Shown piece after piece: positions 50,428-59,593 of a DNA stretch of 64,000 bases. Below the pieces are notes generated by a model that saw only the letters and a program-made list of their open reading frames with translations, ran no database searches and was not told the DNA's origin. A program made the position numbers and the translations under genes. Each line of letters begins with the position of its first letter. The stretch's first letter is position 1. Source of the stretch: an uncultured Oscillospiraceae bacterium (GTDB taxonomy: Bacteria; Bacillota; Clostridia; Oscillospirales; Oscillospiraceae); contig CANRFT010000002.1 of the NCBI GenBank assembly GCA_947629955.1, forward strand, positions 33,992 through 97,991. Reading direction: 5' to 3'.

Positions 50428-51133
50428 GCCCCAGATCTTAGTGGTGGAGGACGATCCCCCCATCCGCAACCTGATCACCGCCACCCTGAAGGCCCATGAC
50501 TACCGCTTCACCGCCGCCGCCACCGGCGAGGGCGCCCTGTCGGAGGCCGCCTCCCGCAACCCCGACGTGATCCTGCTGGACCTGGGCCTGCCGGACCTGG
50601 ACGGGGTGGAGGTCATCCGCCGGGTACGGGGGTGGTCCAACGCGCCCATCATCGTCATCAGCGCCCGCAGCGAGGACGCCGACAAGATCGAGGCGCTGGA
50701 CGCCGGGGCGGACGACTACCTGACCAAGCCCTTCTCGGTGGAGGAGCTGCTGGCCCGGCTGCGGGCCACCCAGCGGCGGCTGGCCCTCACGGGCAGCGCC
50801 GCCCAGGAGGCGGTGTACGTCAACGGCCCGCTGCGGGTGGACTACTCCTCCGGCTGCGCCTTCTTAAACGGGGAGGAGCTGCGGCTCACCCCCATCGAGT
50901 TCAAGCTGCTGTGCCTGCTGGCCCGGAACACCGGGAAGGTCCTCACCCACAAGTTCATCACCCAGAGCGTGTGGGGCAGCAGCTGGGAGAACGATGTGGC
51001 CTCCCTTCGGGTGTTCATGGCCACCCTCCGCAAAAAGCTGGAGAGCGCTCCCGGCTCCCCCCGGTTCATCCAGACCCACATCGGCATCGGCTACCGGATG
51101 CTGCGGGTGGAGCAGGCGGCCGGCGGGGAATGA
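50420..51133 (+). CDS. KdpE-like response regulator
   Basis: A 237-residue OmpR-type regulator: receiver with ILVVEDDPPIRNLITATLKA, Asp in VILLDLGLPDLDGVEVI and Lys in YLTKPFSVEELLARLRAT; winged helix with LRLTPIEFKLLCLLARNTGK and the closing RFIQTHIGIGYRM typical of KdpE. It is translationally coupled to the kinase. No kdpFABC genes are present nearby, so its target is presumably the adjacent ktr genes. Confidence 0.92.
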   Translation: MNKPQILVVEDDPPIRNLITATLKAHDYRFTAAATGEGALSEAASRNPDVILLDLGLPDLDGVEVIRRVRGWSNAPIIVISARSEDADKIEALDAGADDYLTKPFSVEELLARLRATQRRLALTGSAAQEAVYVNGPLRVDYSSGCAFLNGEELRLTPIEFKLLCLLARNTGKVLTHKFITQSVWGSSWENDVASLRVFMATLRKKLESAPGSPRFIQTHIGIGYRMLRVEQAAGGE

Positions 51134-51161
51134 GCCGGCATGATCACGGCGGAGAACAGAG

Positions 51162-51194
51162 AGAAGCCACGGCCGAAAGGCCGTGGCTTCTTTG
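51162..51194. terminator. Terminator after the potassium module
   Basis: AGAAGCCACGGCC-GAAA-GGCCGTGGCTTCT stem with TTTG. It lies between convergent genes and may serve both. Confidence 0.8.
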
Positions 51195-51240
51195 ACGTTT
51201 GCGGATTGTCCGGTCCGGACAGGGGCCGGATCCCCGCCGG

Positions 51241-51777
51241 TCACTCCGCCGGCAGGTACTCGATGGAGATCACCGCGTCGTTCTCCAGGATGAAATTCAG
51301 GGTGGTGCCGCCCTTGGTGTAGGACAGGGAGGTGGGGAGATCGCCTTGGGACTCGCCATAGAGGTCCTTCACCTGATCGGCGGTGCAGCCGATGTAGGCG
51401 CCCTCCTGGGTGGAGGCGCTGTCGTCGGTGAGGCGGATGGAGTTGATGAAGTCCTTGTCGCCGTCCGGATAGGTGGTGATGACGAAGCCGGAGTAGGTAT
51501 AGGTCTTGTCCAGCCCCTCGAAGGCGCAGGACTCGGCCTCAAAATACTCGTTGGGGTCCCCCAAAGCGGAGAGGGCGTCGGCCATATCCTGTCCCACGGC
51601 GACCTCGGTGCCGCCGGTCTTGAAGGTGTAGCTGCCGGGGGCGGAGGGCCCGTCGTCGGGCTGCTGGGTGGAGCCGCTGGAGGGGGCATCGGTATTGCTG
51701 CCGGCGGGGCCGCCGCAGGCGGCCAGGGAGACCGCCAGAACAAGGCACAGGAGGAGGGCAAACAGATTCCGTTTCAT
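51241..51777 (-). CDS. Lipoprotein at the end of the Dlt-like operon
   Basis: A 178-residue lipoprotein: signal MKRNLFALLLCLVLAVSLAAC with lipobox LAAC, a Gly/Ser/Asp linker (about 22-48) and a compact mature domain (about 50-178) with GGTEVAVGQDMADALSALGD and a closing TLNFILENDAVISIEYLP. The mature fold resembles small clostridial lipoproteins of unknown role in wall-modification loci. It is 27 bases downstream of the esterase gene and ends the operon. Confidence 0.75.
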   Translation of the reverse strand: MKRNLFALLLCLVLAVSLAACGGPAGSNTDAPSSGSTQQPDDGPSAPGSYTFKTGGTEVAVGQDMADALSALGDPNEYFEAESCAFEGLDKTYTYSGFVITTYPDGDKDFINSIRLTDDSASTQEGAYIGCTADQVKDLYGESQGDLPTSLSYTKGGTTLNFILENDAVISIEYLPAE

Positions 51778-51804
51778 AAGAGATACATCCTTTCCTTTTC
51801 GCGG

Positions 51805-52851
51805 TCACGCCGCGTCCCGCTCCGCCTCCAGCCGCGCCTGACGGGCGGCGTAGACGGCGCTTTTTTCATTCCAGATCTCCGCGTAGTCTGGCTGCTCCCG
51901 GCGGTCCTCCACCGGGGTGTTTTCCGCCAGCCACGCGCCGAACCAGCGGGACAGCTTCTCCGCCCCGTACAGGTTCAAATGCAGGCCGTTGTCATAGGTG
52001 TCGGTGTCAAAATCCAGGCCCGTCTCGTCGATGAGCTCCAGGAAGTTGAGGTAGGGCAGCCCCTTTTCGGCGGCGTAGTCCTCGATCTGCTCCTCCCACT
52101 GGTCGTACCAATAGGGGTACAGGCTGGGGGCCTTGACGAGCACGAACTGCACGCCGTGCTCCGCGCACAGCTCCGCCATGCGGTCCAGGTAGTCCCAGCA
52201 CACATCGGAGAACCGGTAGTCGGCCAGAGGGGCGCCCTCGGGGACGTTCTCCGCCGGGCGGGTCCCCACGTTCATCAGGTAGCCGCTGTCGGACACGATA
52301 TCCCGCCGGAACCAGTAGGTCACATCCTCCCCGGTCAGCTCGCCCCAGCGGGAGTGGTACCGCAGCAGGGGGAACAGATAAGAGAGCATATCCTCCTCCT
52401 CGGTCATGGAGGCCCGGATGGAGCCGATCTTGGCGGGGGAGAGGCGCATCCCGTCCAGAGTCATGCGGTTGTAGGGCTCGCTCTGGGGTTCATCGTACTT
52501 CATGGAGAGGACGTTGAACACCACCACCTTGGGGGTCTCGTATTTCAAGGTTTCCTCTAACAGATAGTAGGACTGCCAGATCAGCTGCTGGGCGCTGCCC
52601 CGGATGTAGCTGGTGACGCCGTACTCCCGCCACAGCACGTCGGGGGAGAAGTTCTCGTAGACCTCGCAGTCCCCGATGAACACCACGTCGTGGTCGGTCT
52701 TCTCTTTGTAGTACTCGGCGATGAGGGCGCCCTCCTGGATGTCGGTCATGTACTTGGGGGTGAGCAGGCCGGTCAGCAGCCACAGGCCGGCGGCCACCGC
52801 CAGTATCCAGGCCAGGGTGGCCAGAACGGCGCTTTTTTTCTTTGTTTTCAT
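51805..52851 (-). CDS. Membrane-anchored SGNH-fold acyl esterase, DltD-like position
   Basis: A 348-residue protein with one N-terminal membrane helix (about 8-28) and an external SGNH-like domain. Block I reads VVFIGDCEVYENF, with Cys where GDSL enzymes have the nucleophile Ser; a terminal Asp/His region DNGLHLNLYG is present. Members of this group are encoded with MBOAT acyltransferases and play the DltD or AlgX part: moving or removing acyl groups on wall polymers outside the membrane. It is 13 bases after the MBOAT gene. Confidence 0.78.
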   Translation of the reverse strand: MKTKKKSAVLATLAWILAVAAGLWLLTGLLTPKYMTDIQEGALIAEYYKEKTDHDVVFIGDCEVYENFSPDVLWREYGVTSYIRGSAQQLIWQSYYLLEETLKYETPKVVVFNVLSMKYDEPQSEPYNRMTLDGMRLSPAKIGSIRASMTEEEDMLSYLFPLLRYHSRWGELTGEDVTYWFRRDIVSDSGYLMNVGTRPAENVPEGAPLADYRFSDVCWDYLDRMAELCAEHGVQFVLVKAPSLYPYWYDQWEEQIEDYAAEKGLPYLNFLELIDETGLDFDTDTYDNGLHLNLYGAEKLSRWFGAWLAENTPVEDRREQPDYAEIWNEKSAVYAARQARLEAERDAA

Positions 52852-52864
52852 GGTCCCGCCCCCC

Positions 52865-54451
52865 TCAGAACTGGTTGTAGATGAACTGAGTGGCGTCGTA
52901 TCCGATGCCGTACACCCCGAACACCAGGGTCAGCAGGATCAGGGCCGCGCAGAAGCCCCGGGCCAGGTTGGGCCGGTCGGTGAGCCGGGGCCAGAGGGGC
53001 TCGCTCCGGCTGCACAGGCTGACGCCCAGCATGGCCAGCCCGCCCAGGGCCGCCACCACCCAGTCCCCGGCGGTGACGCCCAGCTCCAGGAAGGAGCCGT
53101 TCCACAGCACCGAGGGGTGGAAAGAGGTGAGGATGGTCCCCACCTGCCGGAAGGTCAGAGGCACGTCCCGGTACACGTCCAGCACCCGGATCAGGCCCAT
53201 GAGCCAGAAGGTACGGGCCACCTCGAACAGGCGGTAGCCGAAGGTCCCCTTCAGGCGGGGGAACTTTGCGTGGAACTTGGCGTACAGGGGCTCGCAGCTC
53301 TGGGACACCAGGATGACCACGCCGTTGAGCAGGCCCCACACGATGAAGTTCCAGCTGGCCCCGTGCCAGATGCCGGTGACGAACCAGAGGATGATGGTGC
53401 ACAGGTAGACGGAGAGCTTCTTGCCGAAGCCCCACAGCCAGTTCTTGGCCTTCTTGTGGAGGTTCAGGATGGGCTTGGACACGGACATGGGGTAGAACAC
53501 ATAGTCCCGGAACCAGGTGCCCATGGTGATGTGCCAGCGCCGCCAGTACTCGGCGGTGTTCTTGGAGAAAAAGGGCCGCTCGAAGTTTTCCGTCACCTGG
53601 ACGCCGAGCATCCTGGCCACGCCGATGGTGATGTCGATGCCGCCGGTGAAGTCCGCGTAGAGCTGGACGGCGTAAAGGAAGATCACCGCGATCACGTAGA
53701 CGCCCTGATATTTGTCGGGCTCGGCCACCAGCGCCCGCAGGGGGATGGCCAGCCGGTCGGCCACGATCAGCTTTTTGGCAAGGCCCCACAGGGCCCGCTC
53801 CGCCCCCATGGCGATCTGCCGGGAGTCCCACTCGTGCTCCGCGTAGAGGGAGGGGCTCAACTCGTTGAACCGGCTGATGGGGCCCTGGATCAGCTGGGGG
53901 AAGAAGGTGACGAACAGGGCGAACCGGCCCAGGCTGCGCTCGGCGGGATACTTGCCCCGGTACACGTCCAGCAGGTAGCCCATGGCCTGGAAGGTGTAGA
54001 AGGAGATGCCCATGGGCAGCACCAGATCGGGGACCGGCAGGCCGGGAGCGCCCGCCAGGGCCAGGCCGCCGTTGAGGTTTTCCACCACGAAAGCGGCGTA
54101 TTTGACCACCGCCAGGATGCCGAAGTTCAGCAGCAGGCAGGCCATCATCCAGCGGAACCGGACCTTCCGGGCCGCGGCCTGATAGGCCTTGCGCTCCTCC
54201 CGGGACATCTCCGCGCGGTGCTCCGCCAGGTACCGCTCCTGCCGCTCCAGCAGGGAGCCCACTTTCCGGCCGGCCAGCCAGGTGGTGACGGCGGTGACGC
54301 CGATGTAGATCAGGCAGTACCACCCCGCGAACCAGTAGAAAAACAGGCTGCCCGCCAGCAGCAGCTTCCACTGGTGCCGCCGGGGGATCAGGTAGTACAG
54401 GACGAACAGCACCGCCAGGAAGCCCAGGAACCGGGCCGATGCGAAACTCAT
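52865..54451 (-). CDS. dltB: MBOAT acyltransferase, DltB-like
   Basis: A 528-residue membrane-bound O-acyltransferase with about 11 helices. The family core RRWHITMGTWFRDYVFYPMS and the catalytic-His segment GIWHGASWNFIVWGLLNG are intact, as is MGISFYTFQAMGYLLDVYRG. DltB passes the D-alanyl group from carrier protein across the membrane; alginate-type MBOATs use other acyl groups, so the acyl identity rests on the DltA/DltC neighbours. Longer than typical DltB (about 400), with a C-terminal extension of extra helices. Confidence 0.9.
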   Translation of the reverse strand: MSFASARFLGFLAVLFVLYYLIPRRHQWKLLLAGSLFFYWFAGWYCLIYIGVTAVTTWLAGRKVGSLLERQERYLAEHRAEMSREERKAYQAAARKVRFRWMMACLLLNFGILAVVKYAAFVVENLNGGLALAGAPGLPVPDLVLPMGISFYTFQAMGYLLDVYRGKYPAERSLGRFALFVTFFPQLIQGPISRFNELSPSLYAEHEWDSRQIAMGAERALWGLAKKLIVADRLAIPLRALVAEPDKYQGVYVIAVIFLYAVQLYADFTGGIDITIGVARMLGVQVTENFERPFFSKNTAEYWRRWHITMGTWFRDYVFYPMSVSKPILNLHKKAKNWLWGFGKKLSVYLCTIILWFVTGIWHGASWNFIVWGLLNGVVILVSQSCEPLYAKFHAKFPRLKGTFGYRLFEVARTFWLMGLIRVLDVYRDVPLTFRQVGTILTSFHPSVLWNGSFLELGVTAGDWVVAALGGLAMLGVSLCSRSEPLWPRLTDRPNLARGFCAALILLTLVFGVYGIGYDATQFIYNQF

Positions 54452-54467
54452 GCCTTACTGCCCTGCC

Positions 54468-54704
54468 TTACGCCTCGTCCAGACGGCAGATCATGTCCCA
54501 CAGGGCCTGGGCGGAGTTGAAATTCTCCGGCACGATCTCCTCGGCGGGGATCTCGATGGAGAAGGTGTCGCTGAGCTCCCCCACCAGGGACACGATATCG
54601 ATGGAGTCCAGGATCTTGCCGTCGATCAGGTTGTCAGCGATCTCAAAGTCTACCTCGGGGTGCATTTCGTTCAAAATGGCCAGCAGTTCTTCCATGGGGA
54701 TCAT
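54468..54704 (-). CDS. dltC: Acyl carrier protein, DltC-like
   Basis: A 78-residue carrier protein with the phosphopantetheine attachment Ser in GKILDSIDIVSLVGEL. The DSID form and length match DltC/D-alanyl carrier proteins. It would receive the adenylated amino acid from the preceding ligase. The start overlaps the ligase stop by four bases; dltB follows after 16 bases. Confidence 0.9.
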   Translation of the reverse strand: MIPMEELLAILNEMHPEVDFEIADNLIDGKILDSIDIVSLVGELSDTFSIEIPAEEIVPENFNSAQALWDMICRLDEA

Positions 54705-56227
54705 CCTTTCTCTTGTTCCGCGCCGGAGGCCCGTGCGGCCAGCAGCTTGCGGTCGATCTTTCCGTTGGGGGTCAGGGGCATCCGCTCCAGGCGCTCGGTG
54801 CGGTTGGGGATCATGTAGCGGGGCAGCTTTTCCCGGAGGAAGGCGGTCAGCTCTCCCGGCTGGGCTTCCCCGGTGTAATACAGCACGATGCGGTCCTTTT
54901 CCTTGTGATACACCGCGCAGACGGCCGCCGCCTGGGGGTGGGCGGCCACCGCCGCCTCGATCTCCTGCAGTTCGATGCGGTGGCCCATGTGCTTGATCTG
55001 GTAGTCCTTCCGGGAGACGAACACCAGCTCCCCCCGGTCATTGTACCGGCCCAGGTCGCCGGTGCGGTAGATGAGCTCGGGATAGGCGTCGTTCAGCGGG
55101 TTCTGGACGAAGCACTCCGCCGTTTTCTCCGGCATCCGATAGTAGCCCATGGTCACGCAGGTGCCCCGGATGCAGATCTCGCCCACCTGGCCGGGGGCGG
55201 CCTCCCGGTCGTCCTGGGTCAGCAGGAGGATGCCGGTATTGGGGAAGGGCCTGCCGATGGGGATGGACTCGTCGTCCTCAAAGTCCCGGTCCACGTGGTA
55301 GAAGCAGCTCATGCCGGTGCACTCGGTGGGGCCGTACAGGTTGGTGAACCGGGCGCCGGGCAGGGCGGCCCGCCAGCGCTTGAACTGCCGGATGGGGAAC
55401 ACCTCGCTGCCGAAGGCGACGGTGTGGAGGTACTCGGGGATCTTCTTATCCAGCACCTTGAGCCCGGAGATCATGGTCAGGGCGGAGGCCACCCAGCACA
55501 CCGTGTTGATCCTGTGCTCGTTCAGGTAGTCCACCAGCCTGACGGGGGACAGGAACAGGCTCCTGGGGATCAGATAGGTGGTGGCCCCGAATTTCAGGGT
55601 GGGGTAGAGCTCCTTCAGGCAGGCGTCGAAATAGAGGGGCGTCTGGCTGCCGAACACGGTGTCCTCCGAGAAGCCCAAAGCGGCGGACAGCTGCTCGATG
55701 TAGTCGATGACCGAGCGGTGGCAGGCCACCACCCCCTTGGGCACCCCGGTGGAGCCGGAGGTGAACACCACGTACAGCGGGTCGGTGTCCAGCTGCCCGG
55801 CCCGGATGGACGAGAGCAGAGCGTCGTCCGGGGCGGTCCGGGCCGCCTCGTCGAAGTCGTAGAGGACGGCGTCGGTGCCCAGCTGCTCCGCCGCCGGGCG
55901 GGTCCCGCCGCCGCAGAGGACGGCCCGGGGCCTCAGCGTCTGGAGGATCAACTCGATCCGGTACTGGGGCATCTCGCTGTCAATGGGCACGTAAAAGCAC
56001 CCGGAATAGGCCACCCCGAAGAAGGCGGCCACCGTGTCGGGGCACCGGGGCATGAACACCGCCACCGGCTCGCGGCTGTGTCCCTTTTGGGCCAGCAGGG
56101 TGCCGATCCCCCGGGCGGCCCGGAAGAGCTGTCCGAAGGTCAGGCTGGCCGCCCCGTCGCTGAAGGCGACCTTATCCGGCAGGCGGGGAGCGGTGGCCTC
56201 CAGATATTCCAATACATTGCGCTGCAA
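54701..56227 (-). CDS. dltA: Amino-acid adenylating ligase, DltA-like
   Basis: A 508-residue ANL-superfamily ligase that would activate D-alanine and load it on the carrier protein. Motifs: VVFTSGSTGVPKGVVACHRS (A3), NLYGPTECTGMSC (A5), ELIYRTGDLGRYNDRGELVF (A7), RKDYQIKHMGHRIELQEIEA (A8) and PNGKIDRK with the A10 Lys. The order A-C-B-esterase resembles dlt operons but with C before B. Substrate specificity for D-Ala is inferred. It begins three bases after the last transglutaminase gene. Confidence 0.9.
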   Translation of the reverse strand: MQRNVLEYLEATAPRLPDKVAFSDGAASLTFGQLFRAARGIGTLLAQKGHSREPVAVFMPRCPDTVAAFFGVAYSGCFYVPIDSEMPQYRIELILQTLRPRAVLCGGGTRPAAEQLGTDAVLYDFDEAARTAPDDALLSSIRAGQLDTDPLYVVFTSGSTGVPKGVVACHRSVIDYIEQLSAALGFSEDTVFGSQTPLYFDACLKELYPTLKFGATTYLIPRSLFLSPVRLVDYLNEHRINTVCWVASALTMISGLKVLDKKIPEYLHTVAFGSEVFPIRQFKRWRAALPGARFTNLYGPTECTGMSCFYHVDRDFEDDESIPIGRPFPNTGILLLTQDDREAAPGQVGEICIRGTCVTMGYYRMPEKTAECFVQNPLNDAYPELIYRTGDLGRYNDRGELVFVSRKDYQIKHMGHRIELQEIEAAVAAHPQAAAVCAVYHKEKDRIVLYYTGEAQPGELTAFLREKLPRYMIPNRTERLERMPLTPNGKIDRKLLAARASGAEQEKG

Positions 56228-56230
56228 CGC

Positions 56231-57535
56231 TTATCTCTCCTGTTCTTCCGGCTGGACGGGGATCTCCTCCGTCTGCTCCGGCGGCGTGTCGGGCTGAGCG
56301 GTGGGCTCCGGCTCCGGCGTAGGCGTGGGTCCCGGTGCAGGCTCCGGCGTGGGTTCCGGGGTAGGGACGGGTTCCGGTGTGGGCTCGGGGGCCTCCGTGG
56401 GGGTCGGGGACGGTTCGGGCTCCGGCGACGGAGTGGCCTCCGGCGTGGGCACGGGCTCCGGCGTCGGGGTGGGCTCCGGTGTGGGAGCGGGCTCCGGCGT
56501 CGGTGTGGGTTCCGGCGTGGGTTTCGGAGCCGCCGTGGGGGCGGCCGTGGGCTCAGCGCCGGGGGCGGGGGTGCCCGCCGCGGTCACCGGACAGCTGGCG
56601 TAGTCATACACATAGTAGTTCACCCGGGACCTGCATGTCCTGGTGTACTCCCGCACCTGGGCCTCCGTCAGCAGAAAGCAGGTGAGGGGGTAGTGGGAGG
56701 GGTGGGGACAGGTGTCGAAATGATACCAACCGTCCCCCACGTTGACCAGGTGCCAGTAGTGCCGGGAGGTCCCGCCCACCCGCTGCAGGTCCACATTGGG
56801 GATGCCCGCCCGGTTCAGCAGGGCCTCGGAGCAGGCGTAGTAGTTGAAGCAGTCCCCCCGGCCGGTGGTGAAGCCAGTGTAGGCCCCCACGATCCAGCTG
56901 GATTTGTCGGAGGTGCCCACGTATTTGACGTGGGTGTTCACGTAGTTGAAGATGGCCCGGGCCTTCTCCCGCTGGGACATGCCGGCAGAGATGATCTTGG
57001 CCAGGATGGCGTCGGCCAGGGCGTTCACGTTCTCCAATGTGGCCCCGCCGCCGGCGCCGCCCGCCCCGGAGGAGGTCCCGGGCTCCTGAGAGGCGCCGGG
57101 GTCCTGAGAGACGTTGGGGTCCTGGGAGGTCTCCGGGTCCTGGGAGGGCTCGTCCTCCGGGAGCGGTTCGGTCACCGTGACGGTGGCCTCCGCCTCGGTC
57201 CTGTTTCCGCTGGAGTCCGCCGCGGAATAGACCACGGTATATTCGCCGGGGACGCTCAGGTTCACCGCGCTGGAGTCCACCTGGAGAGCCACCGGCCCGT
57301 CCCGGTCGTCCACGGCGGTGACCCCGGTCCGGTAGGAGAGAGAGCCCCCCGCCTCCACGACCAAGTTCTGCACCCCGGAGATCACCGGCCCCTCGGTATC
57401 CGGCTCCTCCGTGACCGGCGGGGGCTCGGTCTCCACGCCGGTCTCCGCCCCGGCGGGCCCGCAGGCCGCGCAGAGGCTCAGGACCAGCGCCGCGCTCAGC
57501 AGAGCCGCGGGCAGGGCCCGTCTGTTCTTCCTCAT
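56231..57535 (-). CDS. Exported Ig-like/transglutaminase-fold protein, paralog 1
   Basis: A 434-residue exported protein: lipoprotein-type signal (LSLCAAC, Cys25), an Ig-like DUF5011-type domain (about 50-130, [20 protein letters not shown]), then a transglutaminase-like domain (about 170-310). The thiol-protease triad is visible: Cys in [16 protein letters not shown], His in [11 protein letters not shown] and Asp in [11 protein letters not shown] long Pro/Glu/Thr tail of PTPEP units (about 320-415) follows. ATG 57535 is chosen for AAAGGG upstream. Third of three tandem paralogs, directly ahead of dltA. Confidence 0.8.
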   Translation of the reverse strand: MRKNRRALPAALLSAALVLSLCAACGPAGAETGVETEPPPVTEEPDTEGPVISGVQNLVVEAGGSLSYRTGVTAVDDRDGPVALQVDSSAVNLSVPGEYTVVYSAADSSGNRTEAEATVTVTEPLPEDEPSQDPETSQDPNVSQDPGASQEPGTSSGAGGAGGGATLENVNALADAILAKIISAGMSQREKARAIFNYVNTHVKYVGTSDKSSWIVGAYTGFTTGRGDCFNYYACSEALLNRAGIPNVDLQRVGGTSRHYWHLVNVGDGWYHFDTCPHPSHYPLTCFLLTEAQVREYTRTCRSRVNYYVYDYASCPVTAAGTPAPGAEPTAAPTAAPKPTPEPTPTPEPAPTPEPTPTPEPVPTPEATPSPEPEPSPTPTEAPEPTPEPVPTPEPTPEPAPGPTPTPEPEPTAQPDTPPEQTEEIPVQPEEQER

Positions 57536-57573
57536 GGCGTTCAACCCTTTCCCGCGCTCAGATGGGGATGGCC

Positions 57574-58566
57574 TCACGGCTCGGTCCCCTCGGAGGGAGG
57601 CTCGCTCACCGCCGTCACCGGACAGTTCTCGTAGTCGTAGGTGTAGTAGTTCTGGTAGTAGTCGGAGTGGGCGGCCAGCAGCTCGGTGTAATCCCGCACC
57701 TCACGCTCCGTCAGCAGGAAGCAGGTGAGGGGATAGTCCTTGGGGTGGGGGCAGGGGTCGAAATGGCAGTAGCCCTCGCCCGTGTCCGCCAGCACCCAGT
57801 AGTGGCGGGAGTTGCCGCCCACCCGCTGCACGTCCACCGTGGGGATGCCCGCTCTGGAGAGCAGCGCCTTGGAGCAGGCGTAATAGTTGTAGCAGTCCCC
57901 GTGGCCGGTGGTGAAGCCTGTGTAGGCCGCGTCGATCCAGTTGGATTTATCCGAGGTGCCTACATACCAGGTGTGGGAGACGATATAGTCGAAGATGGCC
58001 CTGGCCTGCTCCTTTTGGGTCATGCCGTCGCTCAGGATGCCGGCCAGGATGCCGTCCGCCAGGGCGTCCAGCTCCTCCCGGCTCACCTTGTTGTCGGTGA
58101 CCTTGGGCTCGGGGGCGGTCACGGTGAGGGTGACGCCCGCCTCCGTGCGGTTGCCGCTGGAGTCCTCCGCCCAGTAGACCACCGGATACTCGCCCAGCCT
58201 GGAAAGGTCCACTCCGCTGGAATCCACCTGGAGGGCCACCGCCCCGTCCCGTTCGTCCACGGCGGTGACCCCGTCCCGATAGGAGACAGAGCCTCCCGCC
58301 TCGGCGGTCAGGTCTTTCACGCCGGAGATCACTGGGCCCTCGGTGTCGGGCGCCTCAGTGATCTCTGGGGTGGCGGCGGGCGGGGTCTCCGCGGCGGGCG
58401 GGCCGCTCCGTGGGGCGAGGCGCCGGACCGCGAACACGGCGGCCAGGACGGCGGCCACCGCCGCCAGGACCATCAGCGGGAGCGGCGGGCCATACCGGCG
58501 GCGGGCGGCGCGGGACCGGCCGCTCCAGCTCTGCCGCTGAGAGCCGTCTTTCTCCATGGTACTCAT
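57574..58566 (-). CDS. Membrane-anchored Ig-like/transglutaminase-fold protein, paralog 2
   Basis: A 330-residue protein with a basic cytoplasmic stub (1-28), one membrane helix (about 29-50), the same Ig-like module (about 75-150) and transglutaminase-fold domain (about 175-315) with Cys in [16 protein letters not shown], His in [11 protein letters not shown] and Asp in [10 protein letters not shown]. Unlike paralog 1 it lacks a lipobox and the PTPEP tail. Sequence identity between paralogs is high in the two domains ([20 protein letters not shown] shared). 38 bases ahead of paralog 1. Confidence 0.8.
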   Translation of the reverse strand: MSTMEKDGSQRQSWSGRSRAARRRYGPPLPLMVLAAVAAVLAAVFAVRRLAPRSGPPAAETPPAATPEITEAPDTEGPVISGVKDLTAEAGGSVSYRDGVTAVDERDGAVALQVDSSGVDLSRLGEYPVVYWAEDSSGNRTEAGVTLTVTAPEPKVTDNKVSREELDALADGILAGILSDGMTQKEQARAIFDYIVSHTWYVGTSDKSNWIDAAYTGFTTGHGDCYNYYACSKALLSRAGIPTVDVQRVGGNSRHYWVLADTGEGYCHFDPCPHPKDYPLTCFLLTEREVRDYTELLAAHSDYYQNYYTYDYENCPVTAVSEPPSEGTEP

Positions 58567-58611
58567 CTCTTTCAGGCGTTCATGTGGGGCGGCCCGCCGG
58601 CGGCCGCTCCG

Positions 58612-59547
58612 TCAGCGGGCCGGCGCGTGCCAGGGGTCCCGGTCCATGGGGGTGTTCTCCACCTTGACCGGGCAGGCGTCATAGTCGTAGATGTAGTAGT
58701 TCTTGCCCCGCCAGTCGGAGTACTCCTTCGCCTCCTCCTCTGTGAGCAGGAAGGAGTCGATCGGGTAGGCGCGCAGATGGGGACAGGCGTCGAAATGGTA
58801 GTATCCGCCGCCCACGTCCACCAGCTGCCAGTAGTGATTGGTGGGCCCTCCCGCCCGGCACACGTCCACATTGGGGATCCCCGCGCAGGTGAGCAGGGCC
58901 TTGGCGCAGGCGAAGTAGGTGTAGCAGTCCCCCCGCTTCCGGGTGAAGCCGGTATAGGCGGCGTCGATCCAGTTGGACTTGTCGGAGTCGCCCACGTAGG
59001 AGATCCCGTCATGGACGTAGTTGTAGATGGCACGGGCCTTCTGCTTCTGGCTCATCCCGTCCCTGGTGATCCTGGCCAGGATCTTGCCCGCCAGGGCGTC
59101 CAGCTCCTCCCGGCTCACCCGGCTGTCGCTCACCTGGGTATCCGGCAGGGTCACGGTGAGGGTGACGGGCACCTCCGTGCGGTTGCCGCTGGAGTCCTCC
59201 GCCCAGTAGAGCACGGGGTACTCGCCCACCTTGGACAGGTCTGCCCCGCTGGAGTCAACCTGGAGGGCCACCGGCCCGTCCCGGTCGTCCACGGCGGACA
59301 CCCCGTCCCGATAGGAGACGGTGCTCCCGGCCGCAACGGTCAGGTCTTGCGCCCCGGAGATCACCGGGCCTTCGATGTCCGGCGCCGGGGTGGGCGTGGG
59401 CCGCGCTGTGGGCACCGGCGTGGGGAGCGCCTCGGCGGTCAGGCTCTCCGCCGGAGGGGCCTCCAAGGCCTTCGGAGCGGCGCAGGCGGCGCAGAAGGGC
59501 AGAAAAAATAGTGCCGCGAGGCACATGGCCCACAGGAAAGATCTCAC
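58612..59547 (-). CDS. Exported Ig-like/transglutaminase-fold lipoprotein, paralog 3
   Basis: About 311 residues. GTG at 59547 starts a signal ending in FCAAC, lipoprotein-like; an ATG seven codons later is an alternative, and the much longer frame upstream is rejected. A PTPVPTARPTPTPAP linker leads to the Ig-like module (about 60-135, PVISGAQDLTVAAGSTVSYR) and transglutaminase-fold domain with Cys in KRGDCYTYFACAKALL, His in TNHYWQLVDVG and Asp in YYHFDACPHL. First gene of the eight-gene operon, 45 bases ahead of paralog 2. Confidence 0.78.
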   Translation of the reverse strand: MRSFLWAMCLAALFFLPFCAACAAPKALEAPPAESLTAEALPTPVPTARPTPTPAPDIEGPVISGAQDLTVAAGSTVSYRDGVSAVDDRDGPVALQVDSSGADLSKVGEYPVLYWAEDSSGNRTEVPVTLTVTLPDTQVSDSRVSREELDALAGKILARITRDGMSQKQKARAIYNYVHDGISYVGDSDKSNWIDAAYTGFTRKRGDCYTYFACAKALLTCAGIPNVDVCRAGGPTNHYWQLVDVGGGYYHFDACPHLRAYPIDSFLLTEEEAKEYSDWRGKNYYIYDYDACPVKVENTPMDRDPWHAPAR

Positions 59548-59593
59548 AGGTCTTCCACTGTCTGTAATAAGGCATTCACTCCTTTTAGAGGGG

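Noticed and set aside
48424..50484. A 686-codon minus-strand frame across ktrA and the KdpD-like gene
   Set aside because: Antisense to clear KtrA, KdpD-like and KdpE-like genes; no start signal or domain.
54440..54470. A dltX-type small gene between dltC and dltB
   Set aside because: Only 16 bases separate the two genes, and no short ORF with a ribosome binding site fits elsewhere in the operon.
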